64,000 nt of DNA from Cardinalis cardinalis (taxonomy: Eukaryota > Chordata > Aves > Passeriformes > Cardinalidae), in contig JACDOX010000163.1 in NCBI GenBank assembly GCA_014549065.1, positions 1,572,267 through 1,636,266 on the forward strand, read 5' to 3'. Shown here piece after piece: positions 34,396 to 46,516 of this stretch. The notes under the pieces are model-generated. The model was not told the origin of the DNA. It did no database searches and saw only the letters and a list, made by a program, of their open reading frames with translations. Each line of letters begins with the position of its first letter. Position 1 is the stretch's first letter. The translations under genes were made by a program, and so were the position numbers.

Positions 34396-36997
34396 AACCT
34401 TCGCCAGACCAGCAAACCTCGGCTGCAAAACCTCATTGTTCATCACTATCACTGAAATCATACAGCTGCAGCTACTGGAAATCCACTGCACAAGTGTCCA
34501 GGGCAACTTTGGTGGAAACACAACTCCTCAGGAAATGAAAACTTAAAATAAAAGTTACAGCAAAATACCCCATTAATTGGAAAACATTTTTTGTGATAGT
34601 ATTCTGATTGGTAAAGCTCTAGACTAAGCATCTGTCTAGGTTTAATTTCCACTTCAAATCTAGTTTGTGTCCCTTAAAAAAGGCAATTAATGTGCAGCTA
34701 CTGAAGTTTCACACACACATCCTGCTGAGCATGCAGGAACATATAAAAGGAATTAATCTGACCCAGTGGATTTGCAGGAAAGATTTACATTATAACCCAT
34801 CAAACCAAGCATGAGAACCACAGTACTTGGTCATCAGTTACTAGAAGTCTTTTTCTGCACAACATCCAAGACTTTGGGCCCCACAGGGATAATCTGCTCC
34901 CCAGTGTGTTACAGGGTTTTTAACCCCTCATGTCTCTGCCTGCTGGGGTTCTGCTCACGCAGAGCCCAAGGACAGAGCACTGGCCCCACTCCTTCTGCAA
35001 TCAGCAGCCAGAGGAAAGCTCTTTAAAGCTCTGCTCCCCCTCATTCCTCTCACTTGCCTTGACCATGGAGGCTGGAGGCTTTTGAGCAAAGGACTGTTCT
35101 GTAAGATTTTATCCTCCTAACTGCAGCCTCAGGTACAAAACATGCTCTTTAAACATAACTTATGAATATACTGTACTAACCTTTCACTTTATACCTTGGT
35201 TTAACCTCAAAGCACAGCATTTCAGTGTGTATATTTGTGTATATTAACTTCAGGTCTCATTCACAAGGCAAACTTTCAACTTACTCTTTGCACAACCCAG
35301 TCAAAGACAGACATATTTTAGTGAGGGTAAATTGATGAACAACACAAGCTGAAAGGGCTGCTCATGAGCAGGACCAGTGAAGAATTCACCTCTCAGTGAC
35401 CTTAAAGTAAGAAAAAAATTAATCTATACTTGTGAAAGGTATACTGCACTTGGAAAGCTTTTTGGACAGCACCTAAAGAGCTGATGGCAGGAGACTGAAC
35501 AAGGATGTCCTGAACTGCAATCTGTGCCCAGCTCTGTGCCACACTCTGGCACTGTGGGCTTCCCTAGGCTCTTCTGTATTTAGAGAAGAATGGATGCTGA
35601 AAAGAGAACAAACAAATAAGAAATCCCATTTGTGTTGTACACCCAACATATTGGAATTTCTTATTTATAACATTCTGGACTGCAAACCAGAGCTGTAAGG
35701 CAAAAGCATACACTGGGGGGTGAAGTGTATTGCTTGTTTCGCAATAAATGCATGGAACCAGTGCCAGCTTCCCATTAATGGACTGCTCCAAAATCCATGT
35801 AAANCAGTGATTTGGAAAGGAAGCTCATTTTCTAAGTACAGTATTCTGGAGCTGAAGGTTTTGAGTTTAATTTTGGGAAGCTAGGTAGATGACTTGGGTG
35901 TGAGCTTTCTCCATTTGTACTGCAAATCGATTTCTCACATATTAAATTTACTACTTTGTTGAAAAGTTGTTAAAAGCAACTGAATGAATGTAATGAATTC
36001 TCCGAGTCATTGCTGCCATTGTTAACTATGATATAAAAGAGGGTTTTAAGTAAGTGTAATTAACAAGCAGATGCCAACGCTTTGGGTACATCTGTAACAC
36101 AACACAACTGGAGTGAGGCAGCCCTTGACCACCAAACAGGGAGAATCAGCCACTGCAGTCACACACACTGGAATTTGTAACATTAAATCCCCTTGCTCTT
36201 ACAAACCCCCAAAAATGGGAACATGAGCCAAAAGCAATTTGTGTGGTTTTTACAGTGCTGTCAAAAAGCAAACAGTGCTGCGCAGTCCCACTCCAGTTAC
36301 AGCAATGTGAGGATTTCCCTCTCCAAAGACATGAGTGGTAAGAACTGGGTCCACTTTGTTTCACCTCAAGATGTGCCTCCAGGGAAGTGTTATCAGAGTT
36401 TTATCCATTTCAGAAACCTCACCTGGCTGATCCCACCCAGGCATCAGTAAGATGAGTGTGTCAGAAAAAGAGAGAATGACAAATGAGGATGGAGGCTCTC
36501 ACTGCCTGCAGCTTTACCAGTGAAGATTCAAGATGTTAGAGGAGAATTTTCAAGAACATTCAAAGCCACAGCAGCTTTGGGAAAAGGTCAGGAAGAGTAC
36601 ACCAAGCAATGACTTCAGCACAACTGGTGCTCTTACACATCTGGCTTTGACTTTGAAAAGGGAATTTTTCCCAGTGACGATGATAAATGGAGTTTCAGGT
36701 TTGATATTTCTTTCCCAGCAAGTNATTGGGCCTTTCAATGAATACAAGGGACTGGCAAAAGAGATAGGTGTTTTTGAATTATTTTTTTCAAAATTCTTCT
36801 CTACCTGGAAGCAATGAACACCCACCTGGCTACACACTGCACTGTACTTCTAAACCCCCAGCAAATAAAACCAGTGCCATGTTCCATGTTGACTGCATAA
36901 ATCCCAATTTACTAGAGCCAGGCTTGCTTGTGCAAAGCGTAAGAGCACAGAACAAAATCAAAAGCTTTCTCATGGCCTAGAAGATGAGATTGAGAAT
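34396..36997. other. no gene seen; unique sequence
   Basis: About 2.6 kb of moderately AT-rich DNA. Open frames (for example plus 36533-36817, 94 codons, and plus 36193-36450) have no recognisable domain and run on both strands over the same DNA, as expected by chance. Confidence 0.5.
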
Positions 36998-37345
36998 GTA
37001 AAATGTAAATATATATAAAAATATACATACACAATATATATTATAATATANAATATAGTAATTATACTATATATAATATAGTATATAAATGTATTAAATT
37101 CATATTAAATAGAAATATATATTTTATATATTTATATATAATATATATTTGTAAAATATATATTTCTGTTTAATATAAATTTAATATATTTATGTAATAT
37201 AGCATATATTAGATATTATTATATANAAATATATATTATTATTGATACATATATGATACATAAATATATATTTCAATTATAGATTCTTATAAATATAATA
37301 TAAATTTATATTAAATAGAAATATAAAATATAAAATTCTACTGGG
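36998..37345. repeat. 350-bp AT-only low-complexity tract
   Basis: Almost entirely A and T: ATATAT, TATAAAT and AATATAT mixtures without a fixed period, with two Ns (37051, 37226). Several ATATA/TATAT stretches can pair with each other. This may be a fragile or poorly assembled locus. Confidence 0.92.
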
Positions 37346-37935
37346 AAAAAGAAAAAAGAGAGATTAGATTAAGAAAATACTAAAATATAACAACATATTT
37401 ATTTAATTATTTGTACTCATACAATAAGAAAAGAAAGGAAGTGAAATAATAATGTAGATACCCAAAGTCCCCCTGTTCCACACAGCATCCCAGCAAGGCT
37501 AGCACAGATAACGAAGCATATGCTGATCAATAAGATGCTCTCAGCCTGCTCATTTATGCATTAATGAAATGTGTGCAGCAATTCACTCAGCTGATAAAGG
37601 TTCCCACAGGGGACTGTGTCCAGGGGAAAACAAATTATCAAAATGAACGGGAGTGATTAGAGGAAGAAAAGAGCTGATGGAGAGCAGCGAGGGGAGCAGT
37701 CAGACCTGAGTGCCCCTTTCATCCCTGTGCACCCCCTTCCTCTCCACAGCTCACAGGGGAGAGACAGCAAGGAAATATCCCAAAACAGAGCTCAGAGAGG
37801 GGAGAGCAAGAAAATATCCCAACACAGAGCTCAGACGGGAGAGAGCAAGGAAATATCCCAACACAGAGCTGTCTGGACACGGAAAAACAGCCTGGATTTC
37901 ACCCAGCCTAACCCCTTTATTTTAGCAGTGTGCTG
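37346..37935. other. no gene seen; includes a short 33-bp tandem repeat
   Basis: About 600 bp. Around 37,760-37,870 a unit of about 33 bp is present roughly three times (shared words AAATATCCCAA and ACAGAGCTCAGA, with GAGAGCAAG). The unit keeps one frame open (71-84 codon frames), but nothing identifies a gene. Confidence 0.55.
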
Positions 37936-37941
37936 CACATG

Positions 37942-38329
37942 TGTGGTATTTGTGAGGTCCCCAGGACGAAGGAGGAATTGATGAATCTGACTCCATGTTC
38001 TTAGAAGGCTCATTTATTATTATATCATATCATATCATATCATATCATATCATATCATATCATATCATGCTATACTAAAATTATACTAAAAAATACAGAA
38101 AGGATACAGAGAGAAGACTTAACAAGAATGATGATAAATAACTTGTGACTCCTCAGAGCCTTGACACAGCTAGCCATCATTGGCCGTTAAGTAAAAACAA
38201 TTCACNTGTTGGATAAACAATCTCCAAACCACATTCCAAAGCAGCAAAACAGGAGAAGCTGAGGCTTCTCAGCTTCCCAGGAGAAAAATCCTGGGCAAAG
38301 AGGATTTTTCAGAAAATATGACAGTGACA
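37942..38329 (-). mobile_element. solo LTR, family A, copy A4
   Basis: A 388-bp minus-strand LTR with left edge TGTGGTATTTGTGAGGTCC and right edge CAGTGACA, and a perfect target-site duplication CACATG (37936-37941 and 38330-38335). The AT-rich promoter region has expanded into about ten CATAT pentamers (38021-38068), which the other copies lack. The CCAAT-region segment is shortened (N at 38206). Confidence 0.93.
38021..38068. repeat. (CATAT)n microsatellite within LTR A4
   Basis: Pentamer array at the place where other family A LTRs carry a single ATATGATATCATA-type segment. It is therefore derived from the LTR itself. Confidence 0.93.
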
Positions 38330-38531
38330 CACATGGATACTTCTCTTAAACCCAACAGGAAACATTCCTTCCAGCAGCTGCTGACACAGTGCCCAAAGCC
38401 TGGCCCTGGCTTTAGAAAGCACATTTCCANGGCACTTTTGGCATTAAGGCCACTTGGGAAGAAGTCAGGCCAGGTCAGTGGCTGATATCATTGTCCACGG
38501 CCTCTGCTAACAGCATCAGGTCAAACTCCTG

Positions 38532-38822
38532 TGTCACAATAGGATACAAAAGCAACATACTTGCTGGAACCTCCAAGGTAAAAATGAAGGGAAGTTTATT
38601 CTTGACCTCAATATCTATAGAATTCAAAAAAGTGACCCTAGATTGGAGGATGACAGTGCCACCTCTCCAATGACACTGGTCAAACCAACAGTCCATCAAT
38701 TTTCTCCTCCTCCAGAAAAGAATGTAAAAACAATCATTATTTACATAAAAGTGCACGAGAAACTCCATTACAAAAATGGAAACATCAGAAGGCTTAGAAG
38801 NACTTAAAAGAACAGGGTGACA
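38532..38822 (-). mobile_element. solo LTR, family D, copy D1
   Basis: A 291-bp minus-strand LTR with left edge TGTCACAATAGGATAC (its 3' end), right edge AACAGGGTGACA (its 5' end) and a perfect 6-bp target-site duplication CTCCTG (38526-38531 and 38823-38828). It keeps an AATAAAC signal (minus strand, near 38595) and a CTATAG-type TATA remnant. It pairs with the plus-strand copy 40068-40359. A 97-codon minus-strand open frame runs through it; it lies in LTR sequence and is not a gene. Confidence 0.92.
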
Positions 38823-38877
38823 CTCCTGAGTGCAGAGAGTCGCTGTGCAGAGCCCTAAGCTTACCCAGAACCAGGGA

Positions 38878-39272
38878 TGCCTTTTCGGAGCTACCTAAAA
38901 ACAGAGGCCAGACAAAATCAAGGGACTAAAAAGCAGTTCTATTTATTGAAGGCCCTTCAGGTACGTTTTGGGCAGATGAAGCCCCCCAGGGGCTACACCC
39001 AAAAATGGACCATGGGTCATGGGTTTTCACACTTTTATAAGTTTGGGCCATTTGCATATTGGGGGTTCATCTGCCAATTCCAGCTTCAGGTAATGAAGCC
39101 ATGTACCCCAAGTTTGCTCCCCCAACTCACTTTTGTTTCCATCTCTCAGGCCTGAGGCAGTGAGGTGTCCTTGATTGCCAGGCCTGGAGAGGAATTGTTG
39201 TGTCTGCCCAAAATGGGAAAGCAGCAGCTCACACTGTGTGTGGAGTTTAGAGTTATACACTACAGAACTGCA
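38878..39272 (-). mobile_element. LTR, family E, copy E2 (complete)
   Basis: A 395-bp minus-strand LTR from TGCCTTTTCGGAGCTACC to GAACTGCA. On the minus strand it has TTATAAAAGT (near 39031) and TTCAATAAAT (near 38942), about 90 bp apart. It supplies the template for reading E1, whose middle is N. Only GGA is repeated on the two flanks, so no clear target-site duplication. Its context around the AATAAA resembles the CpG-rich element at 13691-14230. Confidence 0.85.
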
Positions 39273-40061
39273 GGATTACAAATATAGGAAAATATAAAAG
39301 CCAAAAATCCTAAGGCACCAGCAGCATCCCACCCCCAGAGCTCAGGAAGGGCAGCCCCATTCTGCTCCATGTTCAGGGCTCCCNGGCTTCAGTTTGCTTT
39401 TTGTTCTCAGCTCCTCAAAGAGACCCAAACCCCAAACAAACATCTTACTGCCTCCTCCAGCTTCTGCAGAGAAAATGAGCCTCTGGAGCATTCAGAGGAG
39501 CAGAGGATTTTTCAATTAGTAGCACATATCCCGAATTCATTATGGCACAAATACCTTTGTGCAACACGTGAGGGAACCACNTTGCTGCTTATGTAGGGTA
39601 TGGATTTTTAATACAGTGATTTGGTACTGAGGAAGCTACAATTTGCCATTAGAGATGTCATGGCTTCTCACAAATGAGGTCAAGGTCAGTAATTCTGGTC
39701 ACTATCTACATTCCAGCTAGGTTTCTGCTTATTTCAATTTACCCTGTCATTGCCTGTGACAACTGGGAAACTGTGCTGTGAAATATCATCATTTTACCAA
39801 AAAAATCAACTGCTCCAGCACTGACTGGAATGATATACTGAAATAACCTGTACAAACTACATGGCAATGAGAAGCTTTTTAGAAGCAGATGACCTTATTA
39901 TAACAGAGCTTGAATATCAAGTTGCCCTAAACAGCAGTGTAAGGTACATATAAATCTTATGTAACGCAGAGTCAGTTTCAGCTGAGATCAGATATAACAA
40001 ATCTGCTGGTGTAGGCTGTCCAAAACAGCACAATTCATTGCACAGCAGAAAGGGAGAGAAG
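39273..40061. other. no gene seen; unique sequence
   Basis: About 0.8 kb between the family E and family D LTRs. No repeat or gene was recognised. Confidence 0.5.
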
Positions 40062-40067
40062 AGCAAT

Positions 40068-40359
40068 TGTCACCCTGATTTTTTAAGTTTTTCTAAGCCT
40101 TCTGGCGTTTACATTCTTGTAACAAACTTTCTCACACACTTTCTGTAAATAACTGATTGTTTTGCATTCTTTTCTGGAGGAGGAGAAATTTGATGGACTG
40201 TTGGTTTGACCAGTGTCATTGGAGAGGTGGCACTGTCACCCTCNAATCCACTGTCACTTTGGGAAATCTATAAATGTTGGAGTCAAAAATTTAAAAATTC
40301 TCTTTTTCCTTGGAAGAGCTGCGTGTCCACCTTGTGTTATTTCATATCCTACAGTGACA
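40068..40359 (+). mobile_element. solo LTR, family D, copy D2
   Basis: A 292-bp LTR from TGTCACCCTGATTTTT to CTACAGTGACA, flanked by a perfect 6-bp target-site duplication AGCAAT (40062-40067 and 40360-40365). It has CTATAAATG at 40268. The AATAAA present in D1 is degraded here to a TTTAAAAATT-like stretch. It lies in opposite orientation to D1, about 1.25 kb away. Confidence 0.93.
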
Positions 40360-40365
40360 AGCAAT

Positions 40366-43300
40366 GTTCCCCATCTCTTCCTGATGGAGCATCTTACAGC
40401 ACCGTAGGTGCACATATTAATGGGGGAATTGTGGGGCTTGTGGTCCCTTTTAGAGAGCTGTGCTTAGAAACAAAGGGTATCAGATGTAGGGAGGGAGGAC
40501 TCATTTCTAAGCTGCTTCATGAATGAGTTTTTGTGGTTTCCCAAAGGAGAGAAATGAATCTGAGGATGGTGGAGAGCAGAGCAGCTGGACTTACCAGGAA
40601 GGCACTACTGGGAGCAGCAAAAGGGGAATTTGCTGCACTTTCCCATCACTGAGTCTTCCCCAATTGACTGCAAGCTAAGGCAGCAGCTCCATTAGTGTTT
40701 TATAGAGTGCACAAATCAATGTGGAATTCTATATGCTTTGCTGAGACACCAGCACAAACGTGTTTGGGGGTATTTATTCACATCTACAGGGTGTAAGTAA
40801 GTGTACAGGGNGATGGGGGCCCCTCCTCTGCATCCCATTTGCATGAAGTCAAACGAAATTGATGTGGTGTTTGGTGGGGAATGTAGGGGGATTCACAGAG
40901 CCATGCCACCGAACTTGTCAGCTAGGATATTTCATTCTGTTATTGGAAATCATTATTCTCACTCTCTAGAAATCTCCCTGTATTTTGAGTGGCTTGTGAA
41001 GCAAATGGAACTGCACCAGTAAAGCCATTCAGAATATAAAGTGTCACAGCAAAAATGCAATGTATCTTGAGAATTAAACATTGGTATTGAGCTCCTTGCC
41101 AGGTTAATCACTCTTCTGCCAGTAGTTGTATTTCATCTTTCCAAACTCTGTTAACACAGGTACATCTTCCTTCAAATAATTAAACAGGGAGAACTCAATC
41201 TGTTTCAATGTTTCAGAAGGAAACTCATGACTTCCATGACTCACAAGTAACTTATAGTGACCCCAGAAAGGGAAATTCCCTTTGTTTCACTCTCCCTGTG
41301 CTGTCCAGTAGTGCCTGTCTGGTTATTTCAGCTGTTCTGGCTTCCTCTCTCTGCTTATTTTAAATACTGCATTAGGATCAGGGAGATACATGGAGCCAGC
41401 AAAGATGGGCAGTGAAATGTGGCCAAACTCACAAAATAGCTGTGTGCCTTTAGGCACCAGAGACATGAGATGAAAACAAACCTACAACTTTGTACAGAGA
41501 TGTTTGTACTCAGATATTTCCCAAAATCTTTTCAGTCCATTCCCATATGAACTCAGAGGATGGGTTCATGTCCTAGAACACCTCTGAGGTGGCATTTCCA
41601 TGAGCCCCACACTGACCCCCAGGGCTGGGCTGCTCCTTGGCAGGGCTCGGACACCTACAGCAGAACACACCTTGGTCCTCGCAGGCAGCACCTGGGGCAA
41701 GCTCATAAGCTTTCACCATCTTACCCTGATGAAAGGTGCCTTTCATTAATTATTATTATTATTATTATTATCATTCATTAATTTAATCACTGCTGCAAGC
41801 AGCACCAGTGCATCTAAACATAAGCCCTTAAACACAGAAAAGTTTTTAAAATTCTGTATTTCTCTTTCTTTTTTAATAATGCTCAAGCTTGCTAACCATA
41901 TGCTGCAGCACAATGGAAAATTGTAAATTATAAAATAATGTGAAATCTAGCTGGTCTGTGGGAATAAGATAAGGGCTGTTTATCAACAGGAATAAAATGA
42001 CTGAACTTGGAAATAAGATGGTGGGTATCCTTCATTCCAGGCTGCACAGATGCAATTAGCAACACAAAGAAGGCATTCAGGATTTCAAAAATCTTAGTGC
42101 ACTGATGCATCTTACTAAAACTATCTGCAATGAGAGGCTCNGCCTCAGAATTCTATTAATTTTAAGCACAGAAAATTTAAAATTCATCTAAAGTGATGTA
42201 CTCGAAACAAAGTTGATCTGTTTAAATGATGTATATATTCTTGGTACTTGCACACAAATATATATGCTTGTACTTCCCTGTGATAAGATTTCAGTCATTT
42301 TTATTTTCTATTAAATATCTATGTAATTGACAACAACATTTTTTATCTCATTTTGTTCAACATGCACAGGCATTTATAGCTCTGTACAAATACCATCTGA
42401 AGTGAGAATTCAAAATAAAGCCTTTTCTCTTAATGTGAAAATTTAAAAACTCTTTCTATAATTTATTTTCTCATTTCTTTTCTACCAGATTGTACTTGCA
42501 TTTAGTATCACTTCAGCTGAAGTATAAAGTNAATTTCTCACCCAGAGACTCCATCTTCAGGAGAAATATCTGTTTCCAGCCTTTGTATAGCCTATTTAAC
42601 ATTTTTCATATTAAATCTCTCCTAGATGAATCCAGTATATTGCTCAGCAGTTATTGAAATTTATGAACATGTTTAAGCTTTTTCATACTGCTGTTAACCA
42701 TTATGATTGCCTCCTTTAAATCTCTCATTTTATAGCTATCACTTCAGCAGGCTGTGTTGGTGACATTCATGAACTTCTCAGATCACAGCCGTGCCTGTAC
42801 TTCCCATTTTGGGGCAGAGTTTTGCTTCCAAAGCCATTCCTACACTGTCTGTTTAAACTCTGCTCTGAAATCCCTAAGTGCTGCAAGAGCTGGGTGAGGA
42901 AAGGCAAGTCTGCCGCCAGGATACTTGCACTCACTTCCCAGAAATCTGCATTATTTCCTGGCCAACTTGCGAATTCCTGACACACTCCCCTCACCAAACA
43001 CACAATAAGAGCACGAAGAAGCAGATCATGCANGAAAAACCAGAGAGGACTTGCCTAGGTGAAAATACCTCCCTTTCTCCCCCCATTGGGGGTTTTTTAC
43101 AGCTGGAGCAAGTTAATTCAAATTGCAACAGAAAAGAGAAGCTCAGGTGAAAACAATTCTGTAATCAAGTATGAAAATTCAGGCTTGCCCAAATATCAGG
43201 GCTGGAAGAAGAATGCTGACCTTTCCAAAACACAAAATCCTAGTTCTGCTCTCACTCGTGCAGCCAGTCCAGAGCTGATGAAGGCACAAACTATGCAAGG

Positions 43301-43636
43301 AACATAAATGCTTCTCCTCTCCCCATCTCCCCCAGTCTTTTGAGCTCTAGGTCTTCAGGGCAGCAGCCACCTCAGCACACAAAAATATTCTTGTAGCTAA
43401 TCCTGCAGAGCAAACCCCTAGTCAGCATCTCTCTCTTTTTACAGCTCAGGGTTCCCAGCAAGAAAACACAGAAGTTCTATGCAAAAGCTATAGAGAAACC
43501 AGTAGTGATTATTGGTGAATTTTATTTTATTTGTTCTAAGTGCTAGAGCTGTTTTACACCAGGGATGCACAGTGTTGATTCCTGCCTGAGGACCTGATTC
43601 AGACCTCAGGGCTTGAATAGTTCAGTGCCCAAGAGG
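40366..43636. other. no gene seen; unique sequence, small (ATT)n at 41746-41772
   Basis: About 3.3 kb, AT-rich, with a short ATT microsatellite near 41,750. Open frames of 60-90 codons occur on both strands without recognisable domains. No transposon was recognised. Confidence 0.5.
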
Positions 43637-43642
43637 GTTCCT

Positions 43643-44058
43643 TGTCACCGTCACATTTTCTGAAAAATCCCTTCACCAGGATTTCTTTCCTGGGAAGTGA
43701 GAAGCCTCAGAGAAGAATGAAAATAATAATTATCTGATTGCTTCTCCTGTGTTTTGCTACTTTGGAATGTGGCTGGAAACTGTTTATCCAACAGGTGGTT
43801 GTTGGATTGGTTTCATGTGAATTGTTTTGACTTAATGACCAATCACAGTCAGGCTGTGTTGGGACTCTGGAAAAGGTCACGAGTTTTTCCTTATCATTCT
43901 TGGTAACCTTCTGTCCGTATCCTTTCTCTATTCTTTAGTATAGTTTTAGTATAGCATTCTTTTATATAATAGTAACATAAAATAATAAATTAGCCTTCTC
44001 AGAACATGGAGTCAGACTCATCTCTTCACCTTGTCCTGGGGACCCTGCAAAAGCCACA
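43643..44058 (+). mobile_element. solo LTR, family A, copy A5
   Basis: A 416-bp LTR from TGTCACCGTCACATTTTCTG to AAAGCCACA. The flanks GTTCCT (43637-43642) and GCTCCT (44059-44064) form a 6-bp duplication with one mismatch. All family A landmarks are present: a GACCAATCACAG box, a TTTATATAATAG TATA region and AATAAATTAGCC. Confidence 0.92.
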
Positions 44059-44064
44059 GCTCCT

Positions 44065-44835
44065 TATTTGTGGAGTAACACACAGTCCTGCTGAAATGCT
44101 AACAACTCTGAACACACTGGGTTTAGGCATGATTCATAGTTCTTCCCAGCCTCACTACCCCTTACTTTAATGCTTAATTTTTTTCCTGGTTATAAACAGT
44201 GGTGAATCAGCGCTCAAAGAAAAATTAAGTCTCAAATTTCTTTTTAAAAGTTAAATCACATACTAATGGGTCTGTCCCATTAATTGCTAATGATATTAAA
44301 ACTGCACTATTTTTCATGAGAACATTTTCCATTTTTTCTTGTATGTCACATGTACCTGGTAAAAATATTTGGTAGGCACTGATGTTTAATTAAAACAAGT
44401 TTTAATAAGGTAATTTTTCCCCAGATTCCTTGCAGGAGTGATTATAATTTGCTCCAGCTCATTTAACCGTAGCTCAGTGGGAAGAGGCAGCAAAGACCCT
44501 GCAGTGAAAGGACAGAGTGCAGCTGCTCTGTTCTGCCCACACTTGGAAGGATGCTCATTTTGTTACCCTTTATAGTGTATTATTTATTAAAGTGTATTAT
44601 TTATTTGCTTTAGGCGCAAATAAACTGGCAGAAGTATTTGCTGAGTTAGGATGCACCAACATTTTTACCAGTTTCTGTTTTTCTAGATATGGTCATGTCC
44701 TGAGTGGCTCTTCCACAAAAGTAAATAATTTACTTAGATGTTAGAAGGTGCAGCTTTTGAGGAACATTTACTGACTGTAGGACTTCTCTTTGGCCTTAAA
44801 AAGGAAATAAAAAGGTCAGCAAGAGTAGACAGGTG
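44065..44835. other. no gene seen; spacer between opposed LTRs
   Basis: About 0.8 kb of unique AT-rich DNA between A5 (plus) and A6 (minus). No gene recognised. Confidence 0.5.
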
Positions 44836-44841
44836 ACATGC

Positions 44842-45222
44842 TGTGATGGTGTTCACAGGGGTTTTCAAATGAGGGAGAAGATGAGAATGTTGACTCCATG
44901 TTTCAGAAGGCTTGATTTATTATTTTATGATATATATTACATTAAAACTATACTAAAAGAATAGAAGGAAAAGTTCTCATCAGAAGGCTGGCTAAGAATA
45001 GAAAAGAATTAATAACGGTTTGTGGCTCAGACAGAGAGAGAGCCAGCTGTGCTGTGATTGGCCATTAATTAGAAACAACCACATGAGACCAATCCCAGAT
45101 GCTCCTGTTGCATTCCACAGCAGCAGAAAACCATTGGTTACATTTTGTCCCTGAGGCCTCTCAGCTTCTCAGGAAGAAAAAATCCTACGGAAAGGATTTT
45201 ACATGAAAAGATGTCTGTGACA
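44842..45222 (-). mobile_element. solo LTR, family A, copy A6
   Basis: A 381-bp minus-strand LTR from TGTGATGGTGTTCACAGG on the left to GATGTCTGTGACA on the right, with a perfect target-site duplication ACATGC (44836-44841 and 45223-45228). It shares its 5' terminus type (TGTCACAGACA) and length with A1, so the two form a subfamily. It also shows what A1 should read where A1 is mostly N. Confidence 0.93.
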
Positions 45223-45228
45223 ACATGC

Positions 45229-46516
45229 TGCTTTTAGANAGCCAGCGCCTTGCTTCAACTTTCAGCAACAATCACAATGAAAGAACAAACTTACTACAAC
45301 TTCCTACTATATTTATATCAAGTATGGGATAAGTTAAAGTTGTAATTACAAAGTTCAGATCACTGTTTTGAGAAGTCATCCATTTGGGGCATCCATTTTA
45401 TTTTTATCAGTCATTCCATTTCCCCATGGAAACTGAGGACTGATAAAAATAAACGTGGAAAAAAATCACCTCTTGGTAACCACTTAAAAAGTTTTCTAAT
45501 TGTACTTAGTTATTAAAGATTGCTAAATACAATATGCAGACAGGCACTGGACCCCAAATCTACTTCAAATACATGTTTAAATCAAAGTTTTGCTTAAATA
45601 AATTGGTATATGCATGACCATGGGTTGAATACACTCATTAGAGTAGTCAGATTTCTGAATAAAAAACTTCTTGTAGGAAGCCTCTAACCTACTTGTCAGC
45701 TAGATAGGAGCTATAAACAACATTTGTGATTCTGCTTCAGAAGAATTCTATGTTTTGCAAGACCCTGGCCACCTCCACTTCCTAATCATCCAGTCCTCAT
45801 ACCCAGCACAAGGTCACTGATTGCCAGTAGAGCCTTTCACAATTCTGACAGAAAGTTTCTTTCGTTGGTAATCACAGATCACAAGGCAGTTCTAGTGTTC
45901 ATGGGCTCTCCAGCACCATAAATGCCATCTGATTTATTTCTTCCTGTGGGAAATGGATTTGTAGGGAATTCTCAAAGCCTGACAGAAGGCTCACACAGTG
46001 TGCATCTGTATGCAAACCTTGAGATGAGAAATGCTGATTTAAAAATGCCGTGGAATGGGGCAGACATTGAGAGAGAGAAATGGAACTAGAAACAAGTTTC
46101 AAGGGAAGGCCTTGCAAATAAGACTGGATATTTTAGAGAAATAGAACTGTGAAAGATGCATTGTGGTAGCACCCACAAAAGGTAATTTTAGATAATTGAC
46201 TTTAAGGCATTTACAGCATGATGTCGCTAAAGCTGATAGCCCAAGAAACACTTACAAGGTTTTGTAATTAGGAAATAGTTGGCTTCTGATTGTGATGGTG
46301 TGAATTATAACATCTGTATTGTCTCACCCTTCTCATGAGACTGAAAATGGAATAAAAGTTTTTAAAAAACCTCTCAGTTGCCCCATCTCTGGGTCAGAAA
46401 AGGGCTTAATCTGACATCTTCCCATATTGAATGATCCAGGGTATTTCACAACCTTCTGGTGCTGAAACAATTACAGTCTTTACACACAGGTAAAGACATA
46501 AATGCTTCTCCTCTCC
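45229..46516. other. no gene seen; unique sequence up to the large gap
   Basis: About 1.3 kb of AT-rich DNA without recognised elements. Its last 21 bp (46496-46516), touching the gap, are identical to 43302-43322. Confidence 0.5.

Noticed and set aside
32726..39272. A provirus bounded by family E LTRs E1 and E2 (same orientation, about 6 kb apart)
   Set aside because: The DNA between them contains unrelated LTRs with their own duplications and no retroviral coding sequence, and the outer flanks (TCTTGG and GGATTA) do not match as a target-site duplication.
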